Origin: an uncultured bacterium
Lineage (GTDB): Bacteria > Fidelibacterota > Marinisomatia > Marinisomatales > UBA1611
Direction: 5' to 3'
Assembly (NCBI GenBank): GCA_938092125.1
Contig: CALKMQ010000159.1
Coordinates: 1-11,120 of the forward strand
Length of the DNA stretch: 11,120 nucleotides
In this document: piece after piece, positions 1 to 7,415 of the stretch
Layout of the letters: each line of letters starts with the position of its first letter
How positions within the stretch are numbered: position 1 is the first letter of the stretch
Translations under genes and position numbers: made by a program
Notes under the pieces: generated by a model
What the model was told of the DNA's origin: nothing
The model's database searches: none
Seen by the model: only the letters and a program-made list of their open reading frames with translations

Positions 1-165
1 TACACCATCAGGCATTTTATGGCTATTTAAGGCATCGTCAACGCATGACTTAAAAGATTCAAATTCTTTTTTATCCCATTGGAAAATTGAATGTTCTCGA
101 AAAACCTCACAGTCTAAATCAATATCTTTATTTCGATAAATTATACTTTGATTTACTTTTTCCAT
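1..165 (-). CDS. N-terminal part of an unrecognised protein (runs off left edge)
   Basis: A minus-strand reading frame starts with ATG at 165 and stays open for 55 codons to the window edge. It begins MEKVNQSIIYRNKDIDLD and ends at the edge in HKMPDGV. An AGAGAGG ribosome binding site (plus-strand 171-177) lies 5 bases upstream of the ATG, which supports this start. The visible part is soluble and charged, with no signal peptide and no membrane segment. I recognise no family from these residues. The gene is divergent from the FAD-dependent dehydrogenase at 319, with a 153-base shared upstream region that contains a small dyad at 243-256. Coding status is likely because of the good site and the uninterrupted frame. 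Function is unknown, and the C-terminus lies outside the window. Confidence 0.7.
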   Translation of the reverse strand, partial: MEKVNQSIIYRNKDIDLDCEVFREHSIFQWDKKEFESFKSCVDDALNSHKMPDGV

Positions 166-242
166 ATCAACCTCTCTTAATTTTATTAATTCAAGTTAAT
201 AGAAATTAAGTCACTGATATACAAAAATAAATTGAGCACAAT

Positions 243-256
243 AATCACAAGTGATT
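243..256. promoter_or_regulatory. Small perfect dyad between divergent genes
   Basis: AATCAC and GTGATT form a perfect 6-base inverted repeat separated by AA. It sits about midway in the 153-base divergent region, 62 bases before the GTG at 319 and 77 bases before the opposite ATG at 165. It could be an operator for either gene. I do not recognise it as the site of a named regulator, and a 6-base repeat in AT-rich DNA can arise by chance. Confidence 0.2.
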
Positions 257-318
257 TTTATGTTGGGTAGTTATTTAAATGAGTTTTAAGCACAAAAGAT
301 TGTCTGTACCTTTGAATT

Positions 319-1872
319 GTGATTAATAAATTACAGATACAAGTAATTCCTGCAGTAGCATCAAATCAAGATTTACTGAAAGAAGATATAGCAAAAAAGC
401 TGACTATTCCGCATCGGGATATCAAACATGTAGACATAATTAAAAGATCTATTGATGCTAGGCAAAAAACAACAAAAATAAATCTTAAGGTTGTTGTTTA
501 CGTTAAAGAAGAATTTGTGCCGAAATCAGAAGACTTTCCGGAGTATCAAACGGTCAATGGAAAAGATGAAGTCATCGTTGTTGGAGCAGGGCCAGCTGGT
601 CTTTTTGCTGCTCTTAAATTGATTGAAAATGGTAAAAAACCTGTTATTATTGAAAGAGGAAAAGATGTTCGGGCTCGAAGGAAAGATTTAGCTAATCTCA
701 TTAAAAATCATGTTGTGGATGAAGATTCTAATTATTGTTTTGGTGAAGGTGGTGCTGGAACTTTTTCTGATGGAAAACTATACACGCGATCCAAAAAAAG
801 AGGCGATGTGAATAAGGTTTTAGATGTCTTGGTCAGACATGGTGCCTCTCCAGAAATTAGAGTGAATGCACATCCCCATATTGGTACCAATAAACTGCCG
901 AAAATCATACAATCGATTCGGGATACCATTTTACAATATGGAGGGGAAATACTTTTTAATAGCCGTCTAACAGATATTAGCATTAAAAATAATGCTGTTA
1001 GAGGCATTGTATTACAAAATGGAACAAAAATTGAATCTAATAAAATTATTCTCGCAACTGGGCACTCCGCTCGTGATATTTTTGAATTATTGCATCACAA
1101 AGGAATTCTAATAGAGGTAAAACCTTTTGCTTTTGGGGTTAGAGTTGAGCATAGTCAGGCATTGATTGATCAAATACAGTATAAATGCAAAACTCGAAGT
1201 GAATTTTTACCGCCAGCTCCTTACTCATTTGTTAAACAAATTGGAGGTAGGGGTGTATATTCATTTTGTATGTGCCCTGGCGGAATAATTGCTCCTTGCG
1301 CTACTAGTCCTGGTGAGGTAGTAACGAATGGATGGTCACCATCTAAAAGAGATTATCCTACTTCAAATTCAGGTATTGTGGTAGAATTAAAAATTGAAGA
1401 TTTCGCAAAATATGAAAAATATGGTCCACTAGCTGGTGTTCAATTTCAAAAAGAGATAGAACAAGCGTCATGGGAACTAGCAGGCGGAACTCAGAAAGTG
1501 CCTGCTCAAAGGTTGGTTGATTTTACGAACAATATATTATCAGATAATGTTCCTAAAACTTCATATTTGCCAGGAATAACCTCAGCTCAAATTAGTAGTG
1601 TACTACCTAAATTTATTTCAAAAAATTTACAAGTAGGATTTAGACAAATTGGCGAACATATGAAAGGGTATTTTACAAATGAAGCAGTTGTGCATGCTCC
1701 TGAAAGTAGGACTTCTTCTCCAGTACGCATACCAAGAAATCGAGACACACTTGAACATCCTCAAATAAAAGGTTTATACCCTTGCGGCGAAGGTGCTGGT
1801 TATGCAGGTGGAATTATCTCGGCCGCTATTGATGGTGAAAAATGTGCAACAATATGTTCATCATCTAGATAA
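319..1872 (+). CDS. FAD-dependent dehydrogenase (COG2509-type NAD(P)/FAD oxidoreductase)
   Basis: The 517-residue protein is a predicted cytoplasmic flavoprotein of the uncharacterised FAD-dependent dehydrogenase family (COG2509). A basic N-terminal domain (about 1-80, with the family-typical KRSIDARQK at 43-50) precedes a Rossmann dinucleotide fold. There VIVVGAGPAGLFAALK carries GxGxxG at 89-94 and E112 would hold the ribose. A conserved GEGGAGTFSDGKLYT follows at 142-155. The C-terminal FAD-contacting stretch CGEGAGYAGGIISAAIDG lies at about 489-506. Length is normal for the family. The start is GTG at 319, because an in-frame TGA lies at 313-315 and no ATG is available near the N-terminus. 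No clear ribosome binding site precedes it. The substrate is not known for the family. Overall similarity, from memory, is closest to Bacteroidota-type members. A short dyad (1885-1899) follows the stop but has no T-tract. Confidence 0.9.
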   Translation: MINKLQIQVIPAVASNQDLLKEDIAKKLTIPHRDIKHVDIIKRSIDARQKTTKINLKVVVYVKEEFVPKSEDFPEYQTVNGKDEVIVVGAGPAGLFAALKLIENGKKPVIIERGKDVRARRKDLANLIKNHVVDEDSNYCFGEGGAGTFSDGKLYTRSKKRGDVNKVLDVLVRHGASPEIRVNAHPHIGTNKLPKIIQSIRDTILQYGGEILFNSRLTDISIKNNAVRGIVLQNGTKIESNKIILATGHSARDIFELLHHKGILIEVKPFAFGVRVEHSQALIDQIQYKCKTRSEFLPPAPYSFVKQIGGRGVYSFCMCPGGIIAPCATSPGEVVTNGWSPSKRDYPTSNSGIVVELKIEDFAKYEKYGPLAGVQFQKEIEQASWELAGGTQKVPAQRLVDFTNNILSDNVPKTSYLPGITSAQISSVLPKFISKNLQVGFRQIGEHMKGYFTNEAVVHAPESRTSSPVRIPRNRDTLEHPQIKGLYPCGEGAGYAGGIISAAIDGEKCATICSSSR

Positions 1873-1994
1873 TCTTGTTTTTTTATACTAAGATAGTATC
1901 CACGATTGAGAATTTTAGTTTAATGCTCACTAATGGTTAACAGTAATAATTTGTAAATTGAAAATAATAATTGAATGGAAAGGTAACAAATAAT

Positions 1995-2318
1995 ATGTCT
2001 TATATTTATTTATCAGGTGCTATACTTTGTGAGGTCATTGGTACCATGGTCCTGCCATTATCAGAAAATTTTTCAAAGCCAATTCCATCTTCTATATCAA
2101 TAGTAGCATATGTGTTAGCTTTTTATCTACTCACTTTCGCCCTGAAAACTATTCCTATTGCAGTTGTCTACGCAACTTGGTCTGGCTTAGGTATATTTTT
2201 AATTTCAATTCTTGGTTTTACTATTTATGGTCAGGCATTACAGTGGCAATCGATCATAGGTCTATTGTTAATCGTAATCGGAGTAGTGCTTGTAAATTCA
2301 TTTGCGTCGGTTAAATAG
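1995..2318 (+). CDS. Small multidrug resistance (SMR) efflux protein, EmrE-like
   Basis: This 107-residue, four-helix inner-membrane protein belongs to the SMR family of proton-coupled antiporters, which act as dimers and export cationic or quaternary ammonium compounds. Family marks visible are MSYIYLSGAILCEVIGT with the essential membrane glutamate at E13 (EmrE E14), Y39 (EmrE Y40), and YATWSG with Y59 and W62 (EmrE Y60 and W63). The C-terminal helix is IIGLLLIVIGVVLVN. The frame could open at a TTG at 1971, but the EmrE-like N-terminus and GGAAAGG (1977-1983) favour ATG 1995. One oddity is that EmrE's M21-K22 pair is replaced by L20-P21, so the usual lysine is a proline. This may mark a subclade with different substrates. 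A weak terminator follows at 2356-2400. The substrate cannot be read from sequence. Confidence 0.9.
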   Translation: MSYIYLSGAILCEVIGTMVLPLSENFSKPIPSSISIVAYVLAFYLLTFALKTIPIAVVYATWSGLGIFLISILGFTIYGQALQWQSIIGLLLIVIGVVLVNSFASVK

Positions 2319-2355
2319 CATAGCACACCCTTTAATGTAAAAGTTTAAACAGAAT

Positions 2356-2400
2356 AGATTTAGAATTTTAAAAACTCTGAATCTTGGTATTATTTATTTT
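2356..2400 (+). terminator. Probable AT-rich terminator after the SMR gene
   Basis: AGATTTAGA (2356-2364) pairs with TCTGAATCT (2376-2384) over nine positions with one G-U pair and an 11-base loop. A T-rich tail follows (TGGTATTATTTATTTTT). The stem is poor in GC, so its strength is uncertain. Its place, 38 bases after the SMR stop codon, fits transcription ending there. Confidence 0.4.
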
Positions 2401-2420
2401 TAGTAAAAAAATTACTTTAA

Positions 2421-2458
2421 AAGCTAGATTTTAGTAGTCTTCATAAAATCGTTAGCTT
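2421..2458. repeat. Strong 13-bp inverted repeat (hairpin) without T-tract
   Basis: AAGCTAGATTTTA (2421-2433) pairs with TAAAATC (2444-2450) plus TAGCTT (2453-2458). The stem is 13 base pairs with a 2-base bulge (GT) and a 10-base loop. No run of T follows, so it is not a standard terminator. It lies 115 bases before the phosphatase start at 2573. It could be an RNA stability element, a regulatory site or the remains of a small repeat element. Confidence 0.45.
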
Positions 2459-2572
2459 CATTGTGTAAATATATAATCCTGCTGATAAAATCAAATTATT
2501 AAGCTGTTATATTAATATATGATTAAGCCCATTTATTTTTATTGTAATACTTTTTCATTAATTTTACTAAAT

Positions 2573-3598
2573 ATGAAAAAATACATACATATCATTTTAT
2601 TCGCTGGGTTTTGCTTTGGAGGAGAGAAAATTATTTCTGATGGACCTTACATTTTTATCAAAAAAAATAAACTTATTGAAAAAAACATAATCGATAGTAA
2701 GGTCATTTCAAAAAACTTAAAAACAAGTTTGTATGACACACTTTATGAATCGGGGAAGTCTACTTTTAACCGAGTGAAAAAAATTGCTGCATTAAGTGAT
2801 ATTCATGGTCAATATGATTTACTGATTGAATTATTACAGAATAATAATATAATTGACAAAAATCTTAATTGGAGCTTTGGTAAAGGTCATTTTGTGATTG
2901 TTGGTGATATCTTTGATAGAGGTGATAAAGTCAATGAGACACTTTGGTTTATTTATGAACTTGAAATGCAAGCGAAAAATGCTGGCGGGCGGGTACATTA
3001 TCTCCTCGGTAATCATGAGTATATGGTCCTTTATAACGACTTGCGATATATCCATGAAAAATACAATATTACCTCAAAATTGCTGAATTTAGAATACGAT
3101 CAATTGTATAATGATAATACAATAATTGGTAGATGGTTACGTTCAAAATCAACGATTGTTAAAATAAACGATATCCTTTTTACTCATGGAGGTATATCCG
3201 AAGATTTTATTTCTCAGGAAGGTTTTAATATTGATAAAATAAATAATACAATGAGAAAGTCCATTCCGCGGCTTAAAGAACTAAGGAATTTTAGAAAAAA
3301 TGGGCAATCAAAAGATCTGTATAATCTGTATTTTGGTAGTAATAGTCTGATTTGGTATCGTGGTTATTTTGAAGGAGTATTAAAAGACACAGATATTTCA
3401 AATATATTAAAGTTGGTTGATGCCAATCATATTGTTGTGGGGCATACATCAAATAAAGAGGTTGTTCAGTTGTATGATAACAAAATCATTGGTGTAGACT
3501 CTAGTATTAAAAAAGGAAAATATGGAGAATTGTTAATTATTAAAAACAAACGATTTTTTCGAAGAACTTTTGAGGGTAAAACATATAATCTAGATTGA
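2573..3598 (+). CDS. Exported calcineurin-like metallophosphatase
   Basis: This 341-residue protein has the complete metallophosphoesterase motif set, in order: SDIHGQ (75-80), GDIFDRGD (111-118), GNHE (146-149), THGG (204-207) and GHTS (290-293). These supply the Asp, His and Asn ligands of a two-metal centre. The pattern resembles PPP-type and Shewanella-like bacterial phosphatases that hydrolyse phosphomonoesters or phosphoprotein esters. The frame is open from an ATG at 2519, but ATG 2573 gives MKKYIHIILFAGFCFGG, a normal signal sequence with a basic N-region and hydrophobic core. The upstream start would bury that, so 2573 is preferred. Neither start has a clear ribosome binding site. 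The product should act in the periplasm, possibly membrane-tethered. A PhoD-like lipoprotein gene starts 88 bases downstream, suggesting a shared role in phosphate release. The substrate is unknown. Confidence 0.87.
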   Translation: MKKYIHIILFAGFCFGGEKIISDGPYIFIKKNKLIEKNIIDSKVISKNLKTSLYDTLYESGKSTFNRVKKIAALSDIHGQYDLLIELLQNNNIIDKNLNWSFGKGHFVIVGDIFDRGDKVNETLWFIYELEMQAKNAGGRVHYLLGNHEYMVLYNDLRYIHEKYNITSKLLNLEYDQLYNDNTIIGRWLRSKSTIVKINDILFTHGGISEDFISQEGFNIDKINNTMRKSIPRLKELRNFRKNGQSKDLYNLYFGSNSLIWYRGYFEGVLKDTDISNILKLVDANHIVVGHTSNKEVVQLYDNKIIGVDSSIKKGKYGELLIIKNKRFFRRTFEGKTYNLD

Positions 3599-3686
3599 AT
3601 TATTGAAGTTGTTTTAGCATCTACAATTAGCCTTTTTGCAATATTTAATTTACTGTTTGTTACAAATAGTTGGTACTTTTAGAGAT

Positions 3687-4721
3687 ATGAAAAAATATTT
3701 ATTCATTCTTTTAGTATTAAATATTTGGGGTTGCTCTTCAAAAAAAACCACTAATATTAAGAACAGTTCTGATAACCCGAGTCAAATGAGAATAGGGTTT
3801 GGGTCTTGCTTAAGTCAAGACAAACCAATGCCAATCTTTCATGCTATAAAATCTGAAAATTTTGACCTCTTTCTAATGATAGGTGATAATGTTTATGGTG
3901 ACAGCAAAACGGAGGGTCTTGTAGAACTTGCGTCAGCCTACAATCGTCAAAGACAAAATTTTAGCAAGATGAAAATTGACTTTCCTTTTGAAGCAATTTG
4001 GGACGATCATGACTATGGGCTAAATGATGGTGGAAAAGACTATCCATTCAAAGAAAAATCAAAAGAGCTATTTTTAGATTTTTGGAAAATCCCATCAAAT
4101 GATCCCAGGAGGACCAGAAGCGGTCTGTATCATGATGTATTAAAAGATTTTAAAGGAAATACAATTCAGTTTATCTTTCTTGATACCAGAACATTTAGAG
4201 ATGGTTTAAAACCAACTGATAAAAAAGGAGCTACTGGCAAAGAGCGTTACCTACCAAATGAAGACAGCTCTCTTACAATATTAGGATCTGAACAGTGGCG
4301 ATGGCTTAGAAAAAAAATGGAGAATCCCGCTGATTATAGAGTAATCATATCATCTATACAGTTCTTGCCTATTGGGCACGGTTGGGAATCTTGGAATAAC
4401 TTACCATTTGAGAGGGATCGAATGATTGAACTTATTGATAACTCGAATTCTGAACACACGATTATACTTTCGGGTGACAGGCATAGAGGTGGGCTCTACC
4501 AATTAAAAACTAAACAGGGCAATTTGATTTCAGAAATGACTTCAAGTAGCCTAAACGTATCCTACCCAAACTCTGAGGAAGATGGTCCTTTAAGAGTTGG
4601 AGACACTTTTACTGAAGAAAATTATGGTGCTATATATTTAGATGGAGTAAAAAATACATTTTCTGTATTATTGAAAAATATGGATGGTAAAGTTTTACAA
4701 TCATTACAATTAAATAATTAA
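3687..4721 (+). CDS. PhoD-like alkaline phosphatase family lipoprotein
   Basis: This is a 344-residue protein with a lipoprotein signal, MKKYLFILLVLNIWGC. The lipobox is I-W-G-C with Cys16 as the lipidated residue, so it should be anchored to a membrane facing the periplasm or outside. The catalytic part shows PhoD-family motifs: FGSC (38-41), IGDNVYGD (65-72), WDDHDYG (105-111), LDTR (165-168) and SGDRH (262-266). These fit metal-dependent phosphomonoesterase or phosphodiesterase activity. The frame is open from a TTG at 3636, but ATG 3687 gives the proper lipoprotein signal, so it is the likely start. Only a weak AGAGA precedes it. It follows the other exported phosphatase by 88 bases with no terminator visible, so co-transcription is possible. 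I found no convincing Pho box. The exact substrate is not readable. Confidence 0.88.
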   Translation: MKKYLFILLVLNIWGCSSKKTTNIKNSSDNPSQMRIGFGSCLSQDKPMPIFHAIKSENFDLFLMIGDNVYGDSKTEGLVELASAYNRQRQNFSKMKIDFPFEAIWDDHDYGLNDGGKDYPFKEKSKELFLDFWKIPSNDPRRTRSGLYHDVLKDFKGNTIQFIFLDTRTFRDGLKPTDKKGATGKERYLPNEDSSLTILGSEQWRWLRKKMENPADYRVIISSIQFLPIGHGWESWNNLPFERDRMIELIDNSNSEHTIILSGDRHRGGLYQLKTKQGNLISEMTSSSLNVSYPNSEEDGPLRVGDTFTEENYGAIYLDGVKNTFSVLLKNMDGKVLQSLQLNN

Positions 4722-4733
4722 TCTGATTTATCG

Positions 4734-4814
4734 CTATACCAATAAACTGTCTTTTTCTGCCTTTGAAAGGGTAGTTAACGCTTTTTCATCTTGGTTACGT
4801 TTAATAAATTTTAT
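4734..4814 (-). pseudogene. Possible C-terminal coding remnant
   Basis: On the minus strand, 26 sense codons run from 4814 to a TAG at 4734-4736. They end in NQDEKALTTLSKAEKDSLLV, a sequence that looks protein-like (amphipathic, charged) and is less AT-rich than its surroundings. An in-frame TAA lies just upstream (4815-4817), and no ATG, GTG or TTG start precedes the segment. It may be the tail of a decayed gene or a dispersed intergenic repeat. A 26-codon open stretch alone proves nothing. Confidence 0.2.
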
Positions 4815-4915
4815 TTAAAAATACTTTTTTGCTTTTACTGCATTAAAATCTTAACGATACACTGATGAAGAATATTGTTAGGTTCAATAGTTTTAACTAA
4901 TATGAACTACCCCCA

Positions 4916-5887
4916 ATGGCAACGTACACAAAACTAAATCCTAAAATTATTCAATCAATAGCTGATGAATACGAATTAAAAATTATTGAATCTTTTCCTC
5001 TGGAGGGCGGTAGTGGCAATTCTAGCTTCGTACTTAAAGATGACCATTCTAGTTATGTTTTAACAGTTTGTGATGATAAAAATATAAAAGAAATTTCTAA
5101 AATGGGTGCACTACTATTGTTTCTTGAATCTCATAATGTACCATGCAGTCGTTTAGTTTTAACATCAAATAATGATAGAATGAGTACCTTAAAGATCTCT
5201 AATAAAATCAAACCTGTCATGATAAAAAGACACATTGAGGGTCATGTTATTAAAGAGCTAGATGAAGCCATGTTACTCCAAGTTGGTATAGAAGTGGCTA
5301 GGCTAAACAATATACCTCCACCAGATTATTTACCAACAAGTCATCCTTATGGGCTTGAATATTTTTCAACTGTTATAGGCTTGAATATTGATATCGAATA
5401 CGAGTCGTGGTTGTCAAAGGAAATGGTTAATTTAAAAAGTCATATTTTTACAGGACTTCCAAAAGGCTTAATCCATGGTGATCTCTTCTATGATAATATT
5501 CTTTTTAATTCATCAAATAGTAACACGAAAGCATTCAGAGCTTTTATCGATTTTGAGGAAGCTTGTAATTATTATCTTGTTTATGAGTTGGGCATGGGAA
5601 TTTTAGGTTGCTGCATAAAACGAGACACTATCGACCTTAATAAAGCACGCGCTTTTGTTCGTGGTTATGAAAAAGAGAGGCCTCTTACCAAAGAAGAAAA
5701 AGAAAGTTTGCAGTTATTTGTTCAATATGCTGCAGTAGCATTATCATATTGGCGATTCAATAAATACAATATAAAAGAACCTAATGAAAGCATGGCTAGA
5801 CAGCATTGGGAGATGGTTGAGGTCGCTAAAAATATTTCTGAAATCTTGGACACGCGTTTTTACAATTCTATTTTTGCCAAAGATTAA
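4916..5887 (+). CDS. Phosphotransferase, APH / homoserine kinase type II fold
   Basis: This 323-residue cytoplasmic protein has the aminoglycoside phosphotransferase/choline kinase fold. A glycine-rich nucleotide loop, LEGGSGNSSFVL, lies at 29-40. The catalytic Brenner-type motif HGDLFYDN (187-194) carries the catalytic Asp189 and metal-binding Asn194. The metal-binding IDFEEA lies at 211-216. The wording LIHGDLFYDNILF with FIDFEEACNYY is closest, from memory, to homoserine kinase type II (ThrB-like) proteins and not to drug-resistance enzymes. There is no threonine biosynthesis gene alongside, so homoserine as substrate is not established. Other small alcohols or amino acids are possible. 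ATG 4916 is the first in-frame start and has no ribosome binding site; CCCCC lies directly before it. An out-of-frame ATG at 4902 overlaps the start. Flanking genes are not obviously related. Confidence 0.82.
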   Translation: MATYTKLNPKIIQSIADEYELKIIESFPLEGGSGNSSFVLKDDHSSYVLTVCDDKNIKEISKMGALLLFLESHNVPCSRLVLTSNNDRMSTLKISNKIKPVMIKRHIEGHVIKELDEAMLLQVGIEVARLNNIPPPDYLPTSHPYGLEYFSTVIGLNIDIEYESWLSKEMVNLKSHIFTGLPKGLIHGDLFYDNILFNSSNSNTKAFRAFIDFEEACNYYLVYELGMGILGCCIKRDTIDLNKARAFVRGYEKERPLTKEEKESLQLFVQYAAVALSYWRFNKYNIKEPNESMARQHWEMVEVAKNISEILDTRFYNSIFAKD

Positions 5888-6077
5888 AGTTAATTGCATT
5901 ATTTAGTTAAAAAAAGGCCAACGCCTGAAAAATTTTATAATTTTGTAATAGATAAAAAATAGTTAAAAACATGCTAGGTTTGATAATTGCATAAGTATCA
6001 TTTAAGGCGACCTTATTTTTCAAAATATAAAAACAGGTTCAAAATCTTTTCATCATGATTGATAGGAATTTAAGTTA

Positions 6078-7187
6078 ATGGAACAATATATAAAGTTAAT
6101 CCCAAGTTGGGGAAGCGAGTACGCGGGTTTTAATCAAGGGACGATAGGCCTTCTTTTAGTCATCTTCTTTTTGAGTATTATTGCAAGATTAATAGCCATG
6201 AAATTGGTTAGTCGTCTCTTTAGTAATCTCACAAAACTTTCTCCGCTTGCTGCGAAAACAATCAATGAAAGTCGAGGACTCTTCGGTGTTGCCGCAGCTG
6301 CAGCTTTATTTTGGCAGTTCAGTGCGCAACTTGCTATGGATATGAATTTGGATTCTTCATTAGTAATAATGCCAAAGGTTGCCGCCTTCTGGTTGCCTGC
6401 ACTATCCCAGCTTTTGATGTTAGGATCTCTTTTAGCCTGGGCTTTAAAAGAAGTTGAGTTGATTGGTGCAGTTGTCGCCTGGTGGGCTAATGAAGACGAC
6501 TTAGATGGCACAGAGAAAACACTAATTAGCGCACTCGAAAGTGTATTACGTTTTTTAATTGTCATTTTTGGTGCGATGTTGATAGCTAATGCTCTTGATT
6601 TTAATTTGGCGACTCTGATTGCTGGTATGGGTATTTCAGGCCTTGCTCTTGCTCTAGCTGCTAAGGACACTATCTCTAACTTTTTTGGCGCAATAACAGT
6701 ACTGATTGATCGACCTTTTAAAGTTGGTGATTGGATATTGACAAAAAATGTAGAAGGCGAGGTAATGGAGATTGGTTTGCGTACAACCTTGCTACGAACA
6801 AGTGCGGATACAATAATTACATTACCTAATGCTAATTTAGTTAATCAAGCTGTTGAAAATTATGGAAAGCGTAGATGGCGTAGATACCAGCCAAGCTTTC
6901 ATTTTGATATAGATAGCAGTCCAGACATAGTACAGACGTTTTGCAATGATATTCTTAAAATTATTATAGATAACTCGCAGACCACCAATGAAAAATCATC
7001 CTGGGCATGCGTTGAGGCTTTAGGTCCTCAGAGTATAGATGTTAATATCAACATGTATTGGGATATTAGTTCTGGGAAGACAGAAAGAGAGGCGCGAGAG
7101 GTCTTTTTGCTTTCAGTGATGAAACTTGCAGGTACTCTAGGATTGAACTTCTATGAACCCCGCGTTCGTCGACAGTATTCAAACTAA
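6078..7187 (+). CDS. MscS-family small-conductance mechanosensitive channel
   Basis: This 369-residue inner-membrane protein releases solutes when the membrane is stretched by osmotic downshock. Hydrophobic segments lie near 22-42, 68-84, 100-122 and 155-172, followed by the pore-lining TM3 at about 177-205 (IAGMGISGLALALAAKDTISN). The MscS beta domain comes next (LIDRPFKVGDWI at 209-220, then EGEVMEIGLRTT and ITLPNANLVNQ). A mixed alpha/beta C-terminal cytoplasmic domain ends in PRVRRQYSN. It has more transmembrane segments than the three of E. coli MscS, as in larger family members. An AGGAA site (6064-6068) lies 9 bases before ATG 6078 and supports the start. A terminator at 7213-7241 closes the unit, so it is probably transcribed alone. 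Confidence 0.93.
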   Translation: MEQYIKLIPSWGSEYAGFNQGTIGLLLVIFFLSIIARLIAMKLVSRLFSNLTKLSPLAAKTINESRGLFGVAAAAALFWQFSAQLAMDMNLDSSLVIMPKVAAFWLPALSQLLMLGSLLAWALKEVELIGAVVAWWANEDDLDGTEKTLISALESVLRFLIVIFGAMLIANALDFNLATLIAGMGISGLALALAAKDTISNFFGAITVLIDRPFKVGDWILTKNVEGEVMEIGLRTTLLRTSADTIITLPNANLVNQAVENYGKRRWRRYQPSFHFDIDSSPDIVQTFCNDILKIIIDNSQTTNEKSSWACVEALGPQSIDVNINMYWDISSGKTEREAREVFLLSVMKLAGTLGLNFYEPRVRRQYSN

Positions 7188-7212
7188 TTCATAAATTTAT
7201 TTCTAGTTCTTG

Positions 7213-7241
7213 CCATGTAATAGGTTTACATAGGTTTTTTT
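7213..7241 (+). terminator. Rho-independent terminator after the MscS gene
   Basis: CCATGTAA (7213-7220) pairs with TTACAT (7226-7231) and GG (7233-7234), with one bulged A and a 5-base loop (TAGGT). Seven T's follow at 7235-7241. It lies 26 bases after the mechanosensitive channel stop codon. Confidence 0.65.
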
Positions 7242-7337
7242 AGAAAGAGTAAGTAGCAAGCTGGAATAAGTTAAATAATCGTTTCGGTTTAAAAATATTT
7301 AAAGTTATTTAAGTGATTCTAATTACGATTTCATAAC

Positions 7338-7354
7338 CATCTAAAATCTAGATG
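7338..7354. promoter_or_regulatory. Perfect dyad upstream of the NYN gene
   Basis: CATCTA (7338-7343) and TAGATG (7349-7354) are a perfect inverted repeat with a 5-base spacer, ending 61 bases before the NYN start codon. The place suits an operator or a leader hairpin. It matches no regulator site I recognise, and in AT-rich DNA it could be chance. Confidence 0.22.
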
Positions 7355-7415
7355 TTCAAAAGAAATTATTTAAAATTATTTTAATACTTTTCAAGTAAAT
7401 AAATAGGAGAAAAAC

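Noticed and set aside
732..1007. Minus-strand 91-codon frame inside the FAD dehydrogenase gene
   Set aside because: It is opposite conserved motifs of the dehydrogenase and shows no domain features of its own.
1885..1899. ATACTA/TAGTAT hairpin after the FAD dehydrogenase as a terminator
   Set aside because: The T-run comes before the stem and not after it on the coding strand, and the stem is six AT-rich pairs.
2490..2520. CTGTTATATTAAT as a possible half Pho box before the phosphatases
   Set aside because: Only one loose half-site is present, without the second CTGTCAT-like repeat at the right distance.
2834..3086. Short overlapping frames on both strands within the metallophosphatase gene
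   Set aside because: They overlap the GDxxDRG and GNHE coding region of a clear enzyme and have no ribosome binding site or recognisable content.
4865..4934. Two tiny frames (11 codons each, ATG 4865 and ATG 4902) before and across the phosphotransferase start
   Set aside because: No ribosome binding site, and lengths expected by chance; the second could affect translation of 4916 but nothing supports it.
4916..5887. Aminoglycoside resistance gene
   Set aside because: The fold is shared, but the motif wording fits homoserine-kinase-II-like enzymes better and there is no resistance or mobile-element context.
5908..5940. AGGC-CAAC-GCCT hairpin after the phosphotransferase as a terminator
   Set aside because: The stem is only four base pairs. 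The T-run is on the minus strand, where no gene needs ending.
6134..6670. Long open frame (178 codons) on the minus strand inside the MscS gene
   Set aside because: It lies fully opposite a clear MscS coding sequence, has low-complexity Ala/Lys/Arg-rich content and matches no family; it is an antisense shadow.
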